A DNA stretch of 32,898 bases. It comes from Gammaproteobacteria bacterium BRH_c0 (lineage in GTDB: Bacteria > Pseudomonadota > Gammaproteobacteria > Pseudomonadales > Porticoccaceae). The notes below the pieces were generated by a model. That model saw nothing but the letters and a program-made list of their open reading frames with translations. It made no database searches and had not been told where the DNA came from. The position numbers and the translations under genes were made by a program. Every line of letters starts with the position of its first letter. Within the stretch, counting starts at the first letter, position 1. The DNA lies in contig LADM01000090.1 in the NCBI GenBank assembly GCA_000961645.1, forward strand, positions 1-32,898, written 5' to 3'. Below are positions 7,681 through 14,919 of this stretch, in pieces.

Positions 7681-7777
7681 CGAGCGGGGCAACACCATAC
7701 CCGCCAGGCAAGGTATCGGCATCGCAACGCATATGCAGCGGCTTCCGGGACAGCCAGATCTTATTGACACGAATCAC
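7681..7777 (-). pseudogene. tnpB: IS66 TnpB (Orf2) N-terminal fragment
   Basis: From GTG at 7777 the frame reads VIRVNKIWLSRKPLHMRCDA, which matches the MIRVDxxWLxxEPLDMRxG opening of IS66 TnpB proteins. After about 30 codons the similarity stops and the sequence joins the TnpC end in another frame. The normal protein is about 115 residues. Confidence 0.65.
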
Positions 7778-7794
7778 GATCTCATCGCCCTTAC

Positions 7795-8111
7795 CCAGAC
7801 CAAGGCATCGGCCATGCGCGCGATCGGCCAGTGAACGAAAATGTTGTCGGGCAGTTCAATACGGACCGTGTCACTGTCGGATGCGCCGACAACACTGACC
7901 AGATCCGTCAACCTGACAATCCAGAGGCGGGTTGTTGGGGAAACTGCTGACGCAACTTGTGCACCAGATTGGCATTGACCCCATAGCGCTGGGCCACACC
8001 GTCAATGGTGTTGCGAGATTCAGAACAGGTTTTCAGGACCTCCGCCTTGCACTGGGGTGAATGGCAGCGGCAACGCTTGGGGGCAGGGAGTGCCGGGACG
8101 AAAGTATCCAT
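7795..8111 (-). pseudogene. tnpA: IS66 TnpA (Orf1) remnant
   Basis: ATG 8111 opens a 67-codon frame with the helix-turn-helix signature of IS66 TnpA: HSPQCKAEVLKTCSES, then VAQRYGVNANLVHKLRQQFP. It stops at 7908. A further TnpA-type end, VRIELPDNIFVHWPI, is readable just downstream in another frame (about 7800-7860), so the gene is broken by a frameshift and internal loss. Family members are about 110-150 residues. Confidence 0.7.
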
Positions 8112-8221
8112 AACAGGTGTCCACTAAAAACCAAGTGGGTAGAAAAATTACGCATTTCCGTATCACTTTGAATACATATTTACCATATTGTTTTATTTTA
8201 TATCAAATACTTAACACTATA

Positions 8222-8368
8222 AGTATATCCTAGGATAGGACTATAATAATTCTAGATTATTTCTAGGATCATACTTGATTAGATCAAGGATATTTCTTGT
8301 TATGTACTAGGATAGAACCTAAAATTCGACTAGGTACCTCTTGGTATATATAGCTGGTACGCACCAAG
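8222..8368. promoter_or_regulatory. A+T-rich block with CTAGGAT motifs and inverted repeats
   Basis: This region, inside a markedly A+T-rich stretch from about 8140, has CTAGGAT at 8230-8236, 8263-8269 and 8307-8313, plus the variant CTAGGTA at 8330-8336. The first copy is part of the perfect palindrome ATCCTAGGAT (8227-8236). CTTGAT (8274-8279) and ATCAAG (8283-8288) form an inverted repeat with a 3-bp spacer. CTTGGT (8340-8345) and ACCAAG (8363-8368) form another. It lies just upstream of a gene with a ribbon-helix-helix end, so binding sites for that protein, or an origin/centromere-like site, are plausible. Spacing of the motifs (33, 44, 23 bp) is irregular, unlike classical iterons. Confidence 0.55.
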
Positions 8369-8414
8369 ACTCATAATTAGCCTTTCTCCGAAGAGGGTAA
8401 GGAAGACATGATGA

Positions 8415-9434
8415 ATGATGAACGGAACGACAACTCAACATATACGGGAAGCTAGGATGGACTACGATCTGGCCCTAAAAAAGTACCTCGACAAACTGGA
8501 TGATCGCGCCATTACATGGCTTGCATTCCTTATAAACAGCAATAACGAAGAGGCTAGCAGGCGTGGGATCAAGCCAAACGGCTCAGACTGGCAGGCGCCA
8601 ATCCAAGGCACAAATCAGAGGGAACAGATATTTCACATGTGTAAAGATATCCCTGAGTTTGTATCCATTACTGAACAGCTAAGGGGGGAGCAGATGCTCT
8701 CACGCGGCGATCTAGCCTGGATCACATCTGCCGATGACCGGCTCTGCAACTGGCTAATTTGGACATTTTCACGACACCCTCAGAGCCCATTTTTACTGCA
8801 CCCCGCCCCGCCCGTCCCCAATCAAGCCTTAACCAACTCTTATGGGATGCAGACTGCCCTGCCTCCACATTCCTATCAACAAATCTACACAAAAGCGAAT
8901 ATTGTTCCACCTGCAGAAGGCCCACGACCAGGCGGACTAAAACGTCGAGAAATCATCAACACTCTTGATTGCTGGTTCACAAAAAATGATGAAAAGAATC
9001 GCTATCTTCAGGAGTTAATGAAGCGCTGGTCTAACATCAGAAGATTCGACAAGCATCTACGCTGGATTGAACGCAAGGATCAGGATCAATGCAGATGGGC
9101 GTGGAGCTACCTAGAATCAAAAGGGATGGCACACCTCATTCTTTGCCCTTCATCGAACTACGATTTCTTTTTTGCCGTCATGACATCATTTGACGTCATG
9201 CCCTACATGGAAATCTACAAGGAAAAACAAGCCACCAGCATGAAGAACGCTTGGAATAAGCGGCTTCGTCGCTCAGGAGAAAATGGCCTGACACAGATCA
9301 ACTTTGAGCTAAACAGCCGCCAGAGGGAAAAGCTAGAAGTTGTCGCAGCTCAAAGAGGCCTGTCTTCTGGCAAAACTCTCACTGCTCTTATAGAGGCCGA
9401 CTATGCCAGACTAGTTGAAAGGGGATTAATCTAA
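8415..9434 (+). CDS. Protein with C-terminal MatP-like ribbon-helix-helix domain, 339 aa
   Basis: AAGGAAG lies nine bases before ATG 8415. A second candidate is ATG 8457 (MDYDLALKKY), also behind a GGAAG. The last 60 residues hold a basic stretch (NKRLRRS) and then a ribbon-helix-helix pattern: strand LTQINFELN, helix SRQREKLEVVAAQRGL, helix KTLTALIEADYARLV. Spacing and pattern resemble the C-terminal half of the chromosome-organising protein MatP. A segment before it, DQCRWAWSYLESKGM, recalls the helical MatP N-terminal domain. The first 200 residues contain W-rich helices (ITWLAFLINSNNEE, LCNWLIWTFSRHP) and a proline-rich linker and are unrecognised. A DNA-binding partition, organisation or regulatory role is inferred. 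It lies between the motif block upstream and a terminator downstream, and is a single-gene unit. Confidence 0.65.
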   Translation: MMNGTTTQHIREARMDYDLALKKYLDKLDDRAITWLAFLINSNNEEASRRGIKPNGSDWQAPIQGTNQREQIFHMCKDIPEFVSITEQLRGEQMLSRGDLAWITSADDRLCNWLIWTFSRHPQSPFLLHPAPPVPNQALTNSYGMQTALPPHSYQQIYTKANIVPPAEGPRPGGLKRREIINTLDCWFTKNDEKNRYLQELMKRWSNIRRFDKHLRWIERKDQDQCRWAWSYLESKGMAHLILCPSSNYDFFFAVMTSFDVMPYMEIYKEKQATSMKNAWNKRLRRSGENGLTQINFELNSRQREKLEVVAAQRGLSSGKTLTALIEADYARLVERGLI

Positions 9435-9624
9435 ACCATCAACTGTCATATATGTGGCTGCTACCCAGCCTGTAGATTTAAAGTGAGCCGCAGATTCAAA
9501 TCCCCAGAGAGGGGTCAGAATTTGTATTCCAAATAGCATTCCAAAGGCAATATGTAAACAGAACTTTAAATAATATATCAATATATTAGGATAAATGTTC
9601 AGCTCCCCTCGCCCCACCAATACC
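9435..9624. other. Intergenic stretch before terminator
   Basis: No credible gene lies between the ribbon-helix-helix gene and the terminator, and the gap continues after it to 9831. A 92-codon minus-strand frame runs through the terminator hairpin and looks spurious. The piece GATTCAAATCCCC near 9493 resembles a tRNA T-loop, but no cloverleaf can be drawn around it. Confidence 0.3.
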
Positions 9625-9660
9625 AAAAAGGGCCAACCCATTGAGGGTTGGCCCTTTTTT
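9625..9660 (+). terminator. Strong intrinsic terminator (works in both directions)
   Basis: GGGCCAACCC (9630-9639) and GGGTTGGCCC (9645-9654) form a perfect 10-bp stem with loop ATTGA. Five A precede and six T follow, so it can act on both strands. It ends the ribbon-helix-helix gene about 190 bases downstream of its stop and insulates the Fic gene. Confidence 0.9.
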
Positions 9661-9831
9661 ATTCTGCCAATCTCACGCACAATCCCCGCAAACCAACAAT
9701 CCAAGCATCAATTATTCATGCTTCACACTGTGCCACTTTACAAGGAAAACAACGGATGCCTCCTGGCAACTTCCAGTAACTGGCAACTTTCATCTGGGTA
9801 GCGCGAAAGACAGTGTTGTCTATCTGGAGAC

Positions 9832-10848
9832 ATGATGCAAAAGAGAGACCATATGGATTATCAGCCGCCCTACACCATCACGGCGGAAATCCTGAACCGG
9901 GTTGCCGCCATCAGTGAGGCCATCGGGCGGCTGGCCCTGCTCACCGACCAAGCGAGAGCCTTGCGGCTGCGGCGCATTGCCCGTATCCGCACCATTCACG
10001 GCTCGCTGGCCATTGAGGGCAATACACTTAGCGAGGCGCAGATCACCGCGATTCTGGATGGCAAGCGGGTCATCGCCCCGCCCCGCGAGGTGCAGGAGGT
10101 AAAAAACGCCCTGGCCGCCTACGACCGGCTCGACAGCTGGAAGCCCGAAGCGGAAAAAGACCTGCTGGAAGCGCACCGGATACTGATGTCCGGCCTGATC
10201 GACGAGGCGGGACTGTATCGGCGCGGCGGCGTTGGCGTCATGGCGGGCCAGGAGGTAATCCACATGGCCCCGCCCGCCAATCGGGTGCCGCAGTTGATGG
10301 CCGATCTCTTCAGCTGGCTGGCTGCCACTGACGCCCACCCGCTTATCGCCAGCTCGGTCTTTCACTATGAGTTTGAATTCATCCACCCCTTTGCCGACGG
10401 CAACGGTCGCATGGGACGGCTGTGGCAGAGCCTGATTCTGGTCCGCTGGAATCCTTTGTTTGCCGACATCCCGGTGGAGAGCCTGATTTTCGAACACCAG
10501 GCCGAGTACTATCAGTCCATTCAGGAAAGCACCCGGCAGACCGATTCCGCGCCCTTCATTGCCTTTATGCTGCGGATGATCCTGGATGCTGCGGCCAACT
10601 CCGCCCCCCAAGTCAGCCCTCAAGTCAGCCCCCAAGTTGGCGAGCTGCTGGCGGCGATCCAGGGCGAGATGGCCCGCGAGGCACTACAGGCCGCCTTGAG
10701 CCTTTCTGACCGCAAATCCTTCCGCAAACGCTACCTCAAGCCCGCCCTGGATGCAGGCCTGATTGAGATGACAATCCCCGACAAGCCCAACAGCCGCTTG
10801 CAGAAATACCGCCTGACCGGGAAGGCCCGCCAGTGGTTTGCTCAGTAA
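9832..10848 (+). CDS. Fic family AMP-transferase with inhibitory motif and winged-helix tail
   Basis: This 338-residue protein has the Fic core motif HPFADGNGRMGR at 185-196, with His185 as catalytic base and DGNGR as anion/Mg-ATP site. A class II-type inhibitory motif, S58-LAI-E62-G63, lies N-terminal; in the family its Glu blocks ATP until displaced. The segment GLYRRGGVGV with HMAPP (127-147) is the usual flap/target-docking region. After the helical core comes a PQVSPQVSPQV linker (about 260-270), encoded by a 12-bp repeat from 10609, and then a winged-helix-like end (LSDRKSFRKRYLKPALDAGL...YRLTGKARQWF). Fic enzymes transfer AMP from ATP to Ser, Thr or Tyr hydroxyls of proteins. ATG 9832 or the next codon ATG follows GGAG closely; the start may also be MDY at residue 8. 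No antitoxin gene is adjacent, consistent with self-inhibition. Confidence 0.9.
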   Translation: MMQKRDHMDYQPPYTITAEILNRVAAISEAIGRLALLTDQARALRLRRIARIRTIHGSLAIEGNTLSEAQITAILDGKRVIAPPREVQEVKNALAAYDRLDSWKPEAEKDLLEAHRILMSGLIDEAGLYRRGGVGVMAGQEVIHMAPPANRVPQLMADLFSWLAATDAHPLIASSVFHYEFEFIHPFADGNGRMGRLWQSLILVRWNPLFADIPVESLIFEHQAEYYQSIQESTRQTDSAPFIAFMLRMILDAAANSAPQVSPQVSPQVGELLAAIQGEMAREALQAALSLSDRKSFRKRYLKPALDAGLIEMTIPDKPNSRLQKYRLTGKARQWFAQ

Positions 10849-11203
10849 AGTTAGGGAAGAACCTTGCGATAATCCCGCAATAGTCATGGACTGATATTCA
10901 ACAACAGCAAGGCCTGTGGCACAGCATTCCAAACCTCTCTTCAGGATTTACAAGCGAGTGGATGCTTTGCGCAACAACTCCATTCTGCGCAATGGTTCTG
11001 TCCTGTTCAAACAGGCCAGCCGCTGCTGACCTGGTTGCTGACAGTTTCATCCCACGGCAACCAGGCGCTTCCCATTGTTTCAAGGCATGGCCATCTGCCT
11101 GTCTCCAAATCTGTTTAGTACGCGGTCAAACGGCTCTCCCTCTTCAATCCTCCGCGCTCACTGGTCAGTCACTCCATTGCCAGGCAATTGACAGCACGAC
11201 AAC
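10849..11203. other. Leader region before catabolic operon
   Basis: About 350 bases between the Fic gene and the operon promoter hold no gene I can support. Short frames on both strands overlap each other and lack SD sites. A TTGACA hexamer at 11188-11193 could serve as an alternative -35 element. Confidence 0.3.
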
Positions 11204-11242
11204 TTGCCACTACTGTGTTCGCAAATATAAACTCCGTTCGCA
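11204..11242 (+). promoter_or_regulatory. Operon promoter with two GTTCGCA repeats (candidate IclR operator)
   Basis: TTGCCA (11204-11209), 16 bases, then TATAAA (11226-11231) form a good sigma-70 promoter. GTTCGCA occurs at 11217-11223 within the spacer and again at 11236-11242 just past the -10, 19 bases apart. GTTCG-type half-sites are known for IclR-family regulators such as PcaR and PobR. The IclR gene second in the operon is the obvious candidate to bind here; this is inference. Confidence 0.55.
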
Positions 11243-11288
11243 TACAGGAACGATATAAGTTAAAGCCACAATCAAAGAGGGCTTAGCA

Positions 11289-12155
11289 ATGACCGTCAGA
11301 AAACATACCTGGTTGATTACCGGCTGCGACAAGGGCATGGGTTATGACTTTGCCGAAACCCTGCTGGCTGCCGGTGATGCGGTTGTGATCACGGCGCGCG
11401 ATAAAGGCAATATTGCCCCCCTGCTCGACACCTACCCGGACACTGCCTTCGGTTACAGCCTGGATATCACCGACAGCGCCGCCACCCAGGCGGTTGTGCA
11501 ATCTGCCGAAGCGCTAACTGGCGGTATTGATGTGCTTATCAACAATGCGGGCTACGGGTTGTTGGGGTCGATAGAGGCGACTACCCCGGAAGAATACCGC
11601 CCCCTGTTTGAAGTCAATTTTTTTGGCGCTGCCGAAATGACCCGGGCCCTGCTGCCCTACATGCGCCAGCGCCGCAGCGGCTACATCATCAATACCACGT
11701 CCATTGGCGGGTTTGCTGCCTCACCGGCTTTTGGTTTTTATGCCGCCAGCAAATTTGCCCTGGAGGGATTTTCTGAAGCCCTGGCGTTGGAGACCGCGGC
11801 GCTGGGCATCAGGGTGACCATTCTCGAACCCGGCTCGACCCGCACCGATTTTGCTGGCGGCTCCATGGCAAGGGCCGCCCGGCAGATTGCCGATTACGAC
11901 AGTACCCCGGTGAAGTTAACCCTCGACCGCATGGCTGCCCGCCATGGCGCGCAGCCGGGCGACCCCAAGCGCATCGCCAAAATATTATTGAAATTCTCCC
12001 GCATGGCGTCGCCCCCCCTGCGTTTTGCTACCGGGGACGACGGCATCAGCAGAATGTACGCCAAACTCACGGCAACCAAAGACGAAGCTGACCAGTACCA
12101 GCAGCTGGGCCTGGCCGTTGCGTTCGAATCTGACGTCGATTTGGATCAGGTTTAA
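11289..12155 (+). CDS. Short-chain dehydrogenase/reductase (SDR), 288 aa
   Basis: The start at ATG 11289 follows AAAGAGGG. The classical SDR set is intact: cofactor motif TGCDKGMG (11-18), NNAG (85-88), catalytic Ser138 in INTTSIGG, and YAASK with Tyr151 and Lys155. Length fits the slightly longer COG0300-like group rather than the 250-residue core enzymes; residues 200-288 are an extended tail with PVKLTLDRMAA. The enzyme should oxidise an alcohol or reduce a ketone with NAD(P)H in the cytoplasm. As first gene of the catabolic operon it probably produces or consumes the carbonyl compound handled by the aldehyde dehydrogenase or lactonase further on. The substrate cannot be read from sequence. 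The next gene starts 18 bases downstream. Confidence 0.85.
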   Translation: MTVRKHTWLITGCDKGMGYDFAETLLAAGDAVVITARDKGNIAPLLDTYPDTAFGYSLDITDSAATQAVVQSAEALTGGIDVLINNAGYGLLGSIEATTPEEYRPLFEVNFFGAAEMTRALLPYMRQRRSGYIINTTSIGGFAASPAFGFYAASKFALEGFSEALALETAALGIRVTILEPGSTRTDFAGGSMARAARQIADYDSTPVKLTLDRMAARHGAQPGDPKRIAKILLKFSRMASPPLRFATGDDGISRMYAKLTATKDEADQYQQLGLAVAFESDVDLDQV

Positions 12156-12173
12156 GGCTGGGCTGGACACATT

Positions 12174-13010
12174 ATGAGCAACAAAAATGCCGTCCCCGAA
12201 ATCGATACCACAATCAGTGCTGGCGGCCACCGCACCGCCAACCGCGTGTTGGATATCCTTGAGCTGCTGGCGGATATGACCGGCAACTGCTCTCTGCGGG
12301 ATATGAGCCTCGCCCTTGAGGCGCCCAAAAGCAGTTTGCTGCCCCTGTTGCGCACCCTCACCGAGCGCGGCTATATCAGCCACGACGACCATGGCTACCA
12401 GCTCGCCACCAAGGTACTTGAGCTTGGCAGCGGCCTGGATACCGAGCGGGATTTGCGCAATCTTGCCCATGCCGAGCTTGTCGCGCTGCGCAACCTGACT
12501 GCCGAATCCACCATCCTTGCCCGCCTTACCAGTGATCGCAAGGCCGTCATATACATCGACAAGGTGGAAGGTCTGCACCGGATTCTGGCCGCCGCCAAAA
12601 TTGGCGAAACCCGTCCCCTCCACGCCACCTCAAGCGGCAGATTATTACTGGCACACATGCCCGCTGCCGAGCGCGACGCCACGATTGATGCGCTGCAACT
12701 CACCCGCTATACCGACAAGACCATTGTCGACAAGGCTGAGCTGCGCGCCGAGATTGACCGCATTCTCAGCCAGGGCTATTGCATCAATATCGATCAGTCG
12801 GTGCTGGGGCATTGCGCCATTGCCGCGCCCATCAGGGATCACTGGGGGCATGTGATTGCGGCCAGTGTTCTCAGCGCTCCGACGGACAGGGTAAAGGATA
12901 AATTGCCAAGCCTGACCCAAGCACTGCAAGCAACCGCCAGCGCAATTTCAAGACAGCTTGGTTACAAGCCTCGCGGGAAAGCTGCTGGAAAAGGCACGGA
13001 CCAGGGATAG
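12174..13010 (+). CDS. IclR family transcriptional regulator
   Basis: This 278-residue protein has an N-terminal winged helix (about 20-80: ANRVLDILELLADM, LRDMSLALEAPKSSLLPLLRTLTERGYI, YQLATKVLELG) and a C-terminal IclR effector domain (about 90-265). The latter includes STILARLTSDRKAVIYIDKVEG, RPLHATSSGRLLLAHM and GYCINIDQSVLGHCAIAAPI. In this family the effector domain binds a small acid or its CoA ester and alters DNA binding. The gene is second in the operon and downstream of the promoter that carries paired GTTCGCA motifs, which suggests autoregulation along with the whole pathway. Whether it activates or represses cannot be told from sequence. Spacing to the next gene is 8 bases. Confidence 0.92.
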   Translation: MSNKNAVPEIDTTISAGGHRTANRVLDILELLADMTGNCSLRDMSLALEAPKSSLLPLLRTLTERGYISHDDHGYQLATKVLELGSGLDTERDLRNLAHAELVALRNLTAESTILARLTSDRKAVIYIDKVEGLHRILAAAKIGETRPLHATSSGRLLLAHMPAAERDATIDALQLTRYTDKTIVDKAELRAEIDRILSQGYCINIDQSVLGHCAIAAPIRDHWGHVIAASVLSAPTDRVKDKLPSLTQALQATASAISRQLGYKPRGKAAGKGTDQG

Positions 13011-13018
13011 TTATCGCA

Positions 13019-13465
13019 ATGGCACGCATCAGCATAGAACTGCCCGACAGCTTCAGTTTTGCCCTGGCGATCGAGCTGAATGAAAGCCACATGAATATCG
13101 GCAGCCATCTCGACAACGCGCTGTTGCTGACCCTGGTGAGCGAAGCCCGCACCGGCTACTGGTCACAGCTGGGCTACAGCCCTTTTGATCTTGAAGGAGT
13201 TGCCACCATCGTGGCCGACGCCGCTGTGGTGTACAAATCCGAAGCCTTTAGCGGCGAGGTAATGGTGGTTGAGCAAGCCCTGCGGGATTTTCACCAGTAC
13301 GGTTTTGATATTGTCTGGCGCGTCAGCGACAAAGCCAGCGGGCGCGAAGTCGCCAGGGGCAAGCACGGCGTGCTGTGCTTTAACTTTGCTGCGCGAAAAG
13401 TTGCGCCTATTCCGGCAAAGCTGCTGGCAGTTCTGCAAGCCGACAACAAACACAGCATGGTGTAG
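13019..13465 (+). CDS. Hotdog-fold acyl-CoA thioesterase
   Basis: At 148 residues it has the length and layout of the 4-hydroxybenzoyl-CoA thioesterase / YbgC group. The segment LNESHMNIGSHLDNALLLTLVSEARTGYW (about 20-48) corresponds to the central hotdog helix with Asn/His and the catalytic acid (Glu in VSEAR). The strands YKSEAFSGEVMVVEQALRDF and FDIVWRVSDKASGREVARGKHGVLCFN follow as the beta-sheet. Such enzymes hydrolyse acyl-CoA to free acid and CoA and often rescue CoA trapped in dead-end intermediates. It lies in the middle of the operon with 2-8 base gaps on both sides. Family is well supported; the exact substrate is not. Confidence 0.8.
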   Translation: MARISIELPDSFSFALAIELNESHMNIGSHLDNALLLTLVSEARTGYWSQLGYSPFDLEGVATIVADAAVVYKSEAFSGEVMVVEQALRDFHQYGFDIVWRVSDKASGREVARGKHGVLCFNFAARKVAPIPAKLLAVLQADNKHSMV

Positions 13466-13467
13466 CA

Positions 13468-14919
13468 ATGGCCAACACTTACCCTGAAATACGGCTCCTG
13501 ATCAACGGCACATGGCAGGCAGGTTCGGGCCGCACGCTCTGCCAGGTTTTCAATCCTGCCACCGATGAGTTACTGGCTGAATTCCCGCAAGCCAGCAGTG
13601 ACGACCTGGACCGCTGCCTGACCGCTGCCCGCCAGGGTCTGCAACGGTGGCGCAACACCGCGCCCATTATGCGCGGTGACATACTGCAAAAAGCCGCTGC
13701 CCTGTTGCGTGAGCGCGCCAGTGAAATCGCTCACCTTGCCGCGCTGGATGAAGGCCAGCCTTTTGACGAAGCCATCACCTATGTGCTGCGCGGCGCCGAT
13801 ATGGTCGAGTGGGATGCGGCGGAAGGTCGCCGTGTCTATGGTCGCATTATTCCCTCAGAGGCCAACACCCAGGTGCTCGCGACCCGCGAGCCGATTGGCG
13901 TAGTCGCCGCGTTCACGCCCTGGAATGGACCCACCTTTACCCCTTGCCGGAAAATCGGCAGCGCCCTGGCTGCGGGCTGTTCCATCATCATCAAGGGTGC
14001 CGAGGAAGCCCCCGCCAGCACCATGGCGGTTGTACAGGCCTTTATGGATGCCGGTGTGCCGGACGGCGTGATCAACCTGGTGTACGGCGACCCCGAGCAG
14101 ATTTCCTCACAGCTTATTGCGTCGCCGATTGTGCGCTTTGTGTCCTTCACGGGATCAATCGCCGTTGGCAAGCATCTGGCGCAAAAGGCCGCTGCCCACA
14201 TGAAGCCCTGCCTGATGGAACTGGGCGGCCATGCACCGGTGATCGTCTGTGCCGATGCCGATGTGGAAGACGCGGCCAAAAAGCTGGCCTTTGTGAAATA
14301 CCGCAATGCTGGCCAGGCCTGTTTATGCCCGTCGCGTTTTTGGATCGACCAGACCCTGTACCCGCGCTTCAGCGAATTATTTTTATCCCATGTCGAAAAA
14401 ATCCGGGTCGGCGGCGCATTTGAGGAGGGTGTCAGCATGGGGCCGGTCGCCAACCACAAGCGTCTGAGTGCCGTGCAAAGCCTGGTTGACGATGCGCTTA
14501 GTTGCGGCGCAACGCTGCTGACGGGTGGCAGGCGTATTGGCGATCAGGGCTGTTTTTTGCAGCCCACAGTTCTCGCCCATGTGCCTGAACAGGCGCGCGT
14601 CCTCAGCGAAGAACCCTTCGGCCCCGTGGCCATACTCAACCCCTTTGATGATCTGGACCAGGTTATCGCCCAGGCCAACGCCCTGCCCTACGGCCTGGCT
14701 GCCTATGTGTTTACCCGCTCGGCAGCAACGGCGAACAGACTGTCCCGAGAACTGGAGTGCGGCACCATTGGCATTAATCATCTGGTGGTGTCCACCTCCG
14801 GCGTGCCCTTTGGCGGCGTGAAAGAAAGCGGCTATGGCCGCGAGGGTGGCATTGAAGGGGTACTGAGTTACACCGTGACGAAAACCGTGTCACAGATGTT
14901 TATGGAGGGCTGCCCATGA
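13468..14919 (+). CDS. NAD(P)-dependent aldehyde dehydrogenase
   Basis: This 483-residue protein is a full-length ALDH-superfamily member. Visible motifs are Asn153 in TPWNGP, Lys176 in IIIKGAEE (cofactor binding), FTGS (227-230), catalytic base Glu251 in MELGGHAP and nucleophile Cys285 in NAGQACLCPSR. The late EEPFGPVA and GVPFGGVKESGYGREGG motifs are also present. It oxidises an aldehyde to a carboxylic acid in the cytoplasm. In this operon it would act after the SDR and before the CoA ligases. It begins 2 bases after the thioesterase stop with only a weak SD, so translation is probably coupled. Its TGA overlaps the ATG of the following mini-ORF (ATGA). Confidence 0.93.
   Translation: MANTYPEIRLLINGTWQAGSGRTLCQVFNPATDELLAEFPQASSDDLDRCLTAARQGLQRWRNTAPIMRGDILQKAAALLRERASEIAHLAALDEGQPFDEAITYVLRGADMVEWDAAEGRRVYGRIIPSEANTQVLATREPIGVVAAFTPWNGPTFTPCRKIGSALAAGCSIIIKGAEEAPASTMAVVQAFMDAGVPDGVINLVYGDPEQISSQLIASPIVRFVSFTGSIAVGKHLAQKAAAHMKPCLMELGGHAPVIVCADADVEDAAKKLAFVKYRNAGQACLCPSRFWIDQTLYPRFSELFLSHVEKIRVGGAFEEGVSMGPVANHKRLSAVQSLVDDALSCGATLLTGGRRIGDQGCFLQPTVLAHVPEQARVLSEEPFGPVAILNPFDDLDQVIAQANALPYGLAAYVFTRSAATANRLSRELECGTIGINHLVVSTSGVPFGGVKESGYGREGGIEGVLSYTVTKTVSQMFMEGCP

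Larger units (their letters stand above)
7355..8111 (-). mobile_element. Internally deleted IS66-family remnant
   Basis: An IS66-like terminal repeat, GTAAGCGCCCGGTGATCACA, begins at 7355. Reading leftward from 8111 come the N-terminal part of TnpA, the tail of a TnpA-like frame, about 30 codons of TnpB, then abruptly the C-terminal end of TnpC. More than a kilobase of a normal element (rest of tnpB, most of tnpC) is missing. I found no matching terminal repeat beyond 8111 and no target duplication. The element cannot transpose itself. Confidence 0.8.

Noticed and set aside
9485..9515. tRNA-like T-loop string GATTCAAATCCCC
   Set aside because: No acceptor stem, anticodon arm or D-arm can be paired around it.
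2960..9528. GAATTTGTATT at 2960-2970 and 9518-9528 as possible attachment-site repeats of an island
   Set aside because: Eleven bases of low-complexity sequence are too short to stand out from chance, and no integrase or tRNA lies nearby.
9426..9704. 92-codon minus-strand frame
   Set aside because: It passes through the strong terminator and has no ribosome-binding site or family pattern.
9820..10635. 271-codon minus-strand frame
   Set aside because: It is fully antisense to the Fic gene, whose motifs are unmistakable; long antisense frames are expected in G+C-rich genes.
13809..14423. 204-codon plus-strand and 207-codon minus-strand frames
   Set aside because: Both are shadows of the aldehyde dehydrogenase, which carries all catalytic motifs in its own frame.
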